Assembly: GCA_018821715.1 (NCBI GenBank)
Contig: JAHJLN010000430.1
Coordinates: 1 to 46,649 of the forward strand
Direction of reading: 5' to 3'
Length of the DNA stretch: 46,649 nucleotides
Origin: Pseudomonadota bacterium
GTDB taxonomy: Bacteria; Desulfobacterota; Desulfobacteria; Desulfobacterales; Desulfobacteraceae
The position numbers and the translations under genes were made by a program. The notes beneath the pieces were generated by a model that ran no database searches, was not told the origin of the DNA, and saw nothing but the letters and a program-made list of their open reading frames with translations. The stretch's first letter is position 1. Every line of letters starts with the position of its first letter. Below are positions 45,632-46,649 of this stretch, piece by piece.

Positions 45632-45664
45632 AGGCAAGGGCAGACTTTGACCCCTTTACTTTAC
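45632..45664 (-). repeat. Motif resembling the conserved sequence found upstream of RAYT genes
   Basis: On the minus strand: AGTAAAGGGGTCAAAG, then TCTGCCCTTGCC, 43 bases before the transposase start. I recall similar AAAGGGGTCAGAGTC-type boxes flanking such transposases in many genomes. A single copy only is seen here. Confidence 0.35.
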
Positions 45665-45749
45665 TTGGTAACTCACATTTACTTATTGTATTACCAGCAT
45701 ATTTGATTTATGTTTATAAATATAAAGATCAAGTCAGCAGGGATTCGTT

Positions 45750-46130
45750 ATGAGTATATTAGATTTACAAAAACAGATAGATTACTGGATAAATGAAGCA
45801 GAAGATAATATAGTTACAGCTGATATTTTAATTCAAAAAGATAGATTTTTACATGGACTGTTTTTTTGTCATTTAGTGATTGAAAAGGCGCTAAAAGCAC
45901 ATGTTGTAAAAACAACAAAAGACATTGCTCAACGAAGTCACAATTTAATCTTGCTGTCGGAAAAAGCAAAATTGAAATTTGATAATGATGATGATATTTT
46001 TTTAGGAATATTAATGAAGTATCAATTGCAGGGTAGATACCCGGATTATAATCCAATCATTCCAACAAAAGAAAGAGTTGAAAAATATTTTTCTCAAACA
46101 AAAGAATTATTACAATGGCTAAAAAAGTAA
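45750..46130 (+). CDS. HEPN-domain protein (toxin-like partner of MNT)
   Basis: 126 residues, all-helical HEPN fold. YWINEAEDNIVTADILIQKD and GLFFCHLVIEKALKAHVVK are the N-terminal helices. RSHNLILLSEKAKL holds the R..H region, and LQGRYPDY is the conserved RYPD tail. The classical ribonuclease motif RX4HXY is not clearly present. The stop overlaps the nucleotidyltransferase gene by 16 nt, making the standard HEPN-MNT pair, in which MNT AMPylates HEPN. The base composition is more AT-rich than its neighbours. Confidence 0.85.
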   Translation: MSILDLQKQIDYWINEAEDNIVTADILIQKDRFLHGLFFCHLVIEKALKAHVVKTTKDIAQRSHNLILLSEKAKLKFDNDDDIFLGILMKYQLQGRYPDYNPIIPTKERVEKYFSQTKELLQWLKK

Positions 46131-46432
46131 TTATAGAAACATTAGAAAAATATATTGCCTTGTTAAAAGCAGAAGGTATTGCTGTTAATAAGGCGTTTTT
46201 ATACGGTAGCTATTCTTCAGATACTGAGACCGATGATAGTGATATTGATTTGATGATAGTTACCAACAATACAGACGCTGATAATGATTTCATTGTTGGA
46301 AAAATCTGGAAATTAACAAGGAAAATAAACACAAAAATAGAACCTTTTTTAGTCGGATTAAAAAGATTTAATGAAAATAATTATTCTCCATTAATAGACT
46401 CTGTCAAAAAAAATGGTATTCAAATAATATAA
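46115..46432 (+). CDS. MNT-domain minimal nucleotidyltransferase
   Basis: 105 residues. The nucleotidyltransferase motif AFLYGSYSSDTETDDSDIDL (~28-47) supplies GS and the two catalytic Asp residues, with the later third acidic residue in KIEPFLVGL. It is the antitoxin-like partner of the HEPN gene it overlaps. Very AT-rich. Confidence 0.87.
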   Translation: MAKKVIIETLEKYIALLKAEGIAVNKAFLYGSYSSDTETDDSDIDLMIVTNNTDADNDFIVGKIWKLTRKINTKIEPFLVGLKRFNENNYSPLIDSVKKNGIQII

Positions 46433-46649
46433 ACAATGCAATACATTGTTAAGAGAGCATTTTCATTGAAAAATGTTTTCTGCCGCCGATTGCCCCTTTG
46501 CATTATATGAGGGGGGAGTTCCGGCGCTGCGGCTTTTTCCGCCAAATCTGCCGCCCTGACTCTAATTGAAACTGACATTCCGCACCCCAAAACCTAATTT
46601 TGCCGTTATTTTAGTCTCTTAAACATTTTCCAGCCATCGGGATTGGTGA
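46433..46649. other. Right-end stretch without a recognisable gene
   Basis: About 217 bases. A short hairpin AACAATG-CAATA-CATTGTT follows the MNT stop without a T run. The rest shows no promoter, gene or repeat I can support. A 14-codon open end on the minus strand (46606-46649) could be the tail of a gene outside the window. Confidence 0.4.

Noticed and set aside
46606-46649. Open end of a minus-strand gene (TNPDGWKMFKRLK then stop)
   Set aside because: Only 14 codons are inside the window, not enough to support a gene.

Overview
The window looks like chromosomal DNA of an anaerobic, AT-rich member of the Desulfobacterota, most like the Desulfobacteraceae. This is an inference from gene content and protein flavour (a Pfa-type secondary lipid synthase beside ole genes, a group 3b NiFe hydrogenase, a C_GCAxxG_C_C selenoprotein, an EF-G with an SGKTT P-loop, ThrH in place of a homoserine kinase). 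No rRNA or other taxonomic marker is present.

Left part (1-8.3 kb): the 3' end of a Pfa-type polyketide/fatty-acid synthase subunit with two FabA-like dehydratase domains runs by translational overlap into oleA, oleB, a one-TM Lys/Asp-rich protein of unknown function and oleC. This is a long-chain olefin (head-to-head hydrocarbon) locus physically joined to a polyunsaturated-lipid type synthase. A DHH/CBS phosphoesterase lies convergent to it, followed by a small hypothetical protein.

8.3-14 kb: on the minus strand, hydB-hydG-hydD-hydA encode a complete four-subunit cytoplasmic sulfhydrogenase-type (group 3b) NiFe hydrogenase. It is followed by a C_GCAxxG_C_C family gene whose first motif cysteine is encoded by in-frame UGA, with a SECIS-like hairpin just downstream. 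I read this as a selenoprotein that ordinary ORF calling truncates. Next come a decayed stretch with a GNAT acetyltransferase remnant and an initiator tRNA-Met.

14-39.9 kb is mostly core metabolism and housekeeping: hom-thrH-hldA (threonine route plus heptose kinase), purM-tsaD behind back-to-back promoters, nagZ, an EamA transporter, rocD, a DisA_N-like protein coupled to a His-rich small protein, an SH3/coiled-coil membrane protein, aspartate kinase, a fadD-type ligase, a REC-REC-HD-GYP regulator, acnA, pepA, malic enzyme, rsmG, an EF-G and a P-loop protein.

40-46.6 kb is accessory. It holds two unrelated-looking AAA_14/DUF4143 ATPases flanking a ModF-like double ABC ATPase, a perfect 21-bp inverted repeat, remnants of hicB and of a transposon-type AAA ATPase, a parDE toxin-antitoxin pair with a readable promoter/operator, a RAYT/IS200-like transposase that has lost its normal start, and a HEPN-MNT pair. 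The last about 220 bases hold nothing I can name. I saw no CRISPR array, rRNA or phage structural gene.
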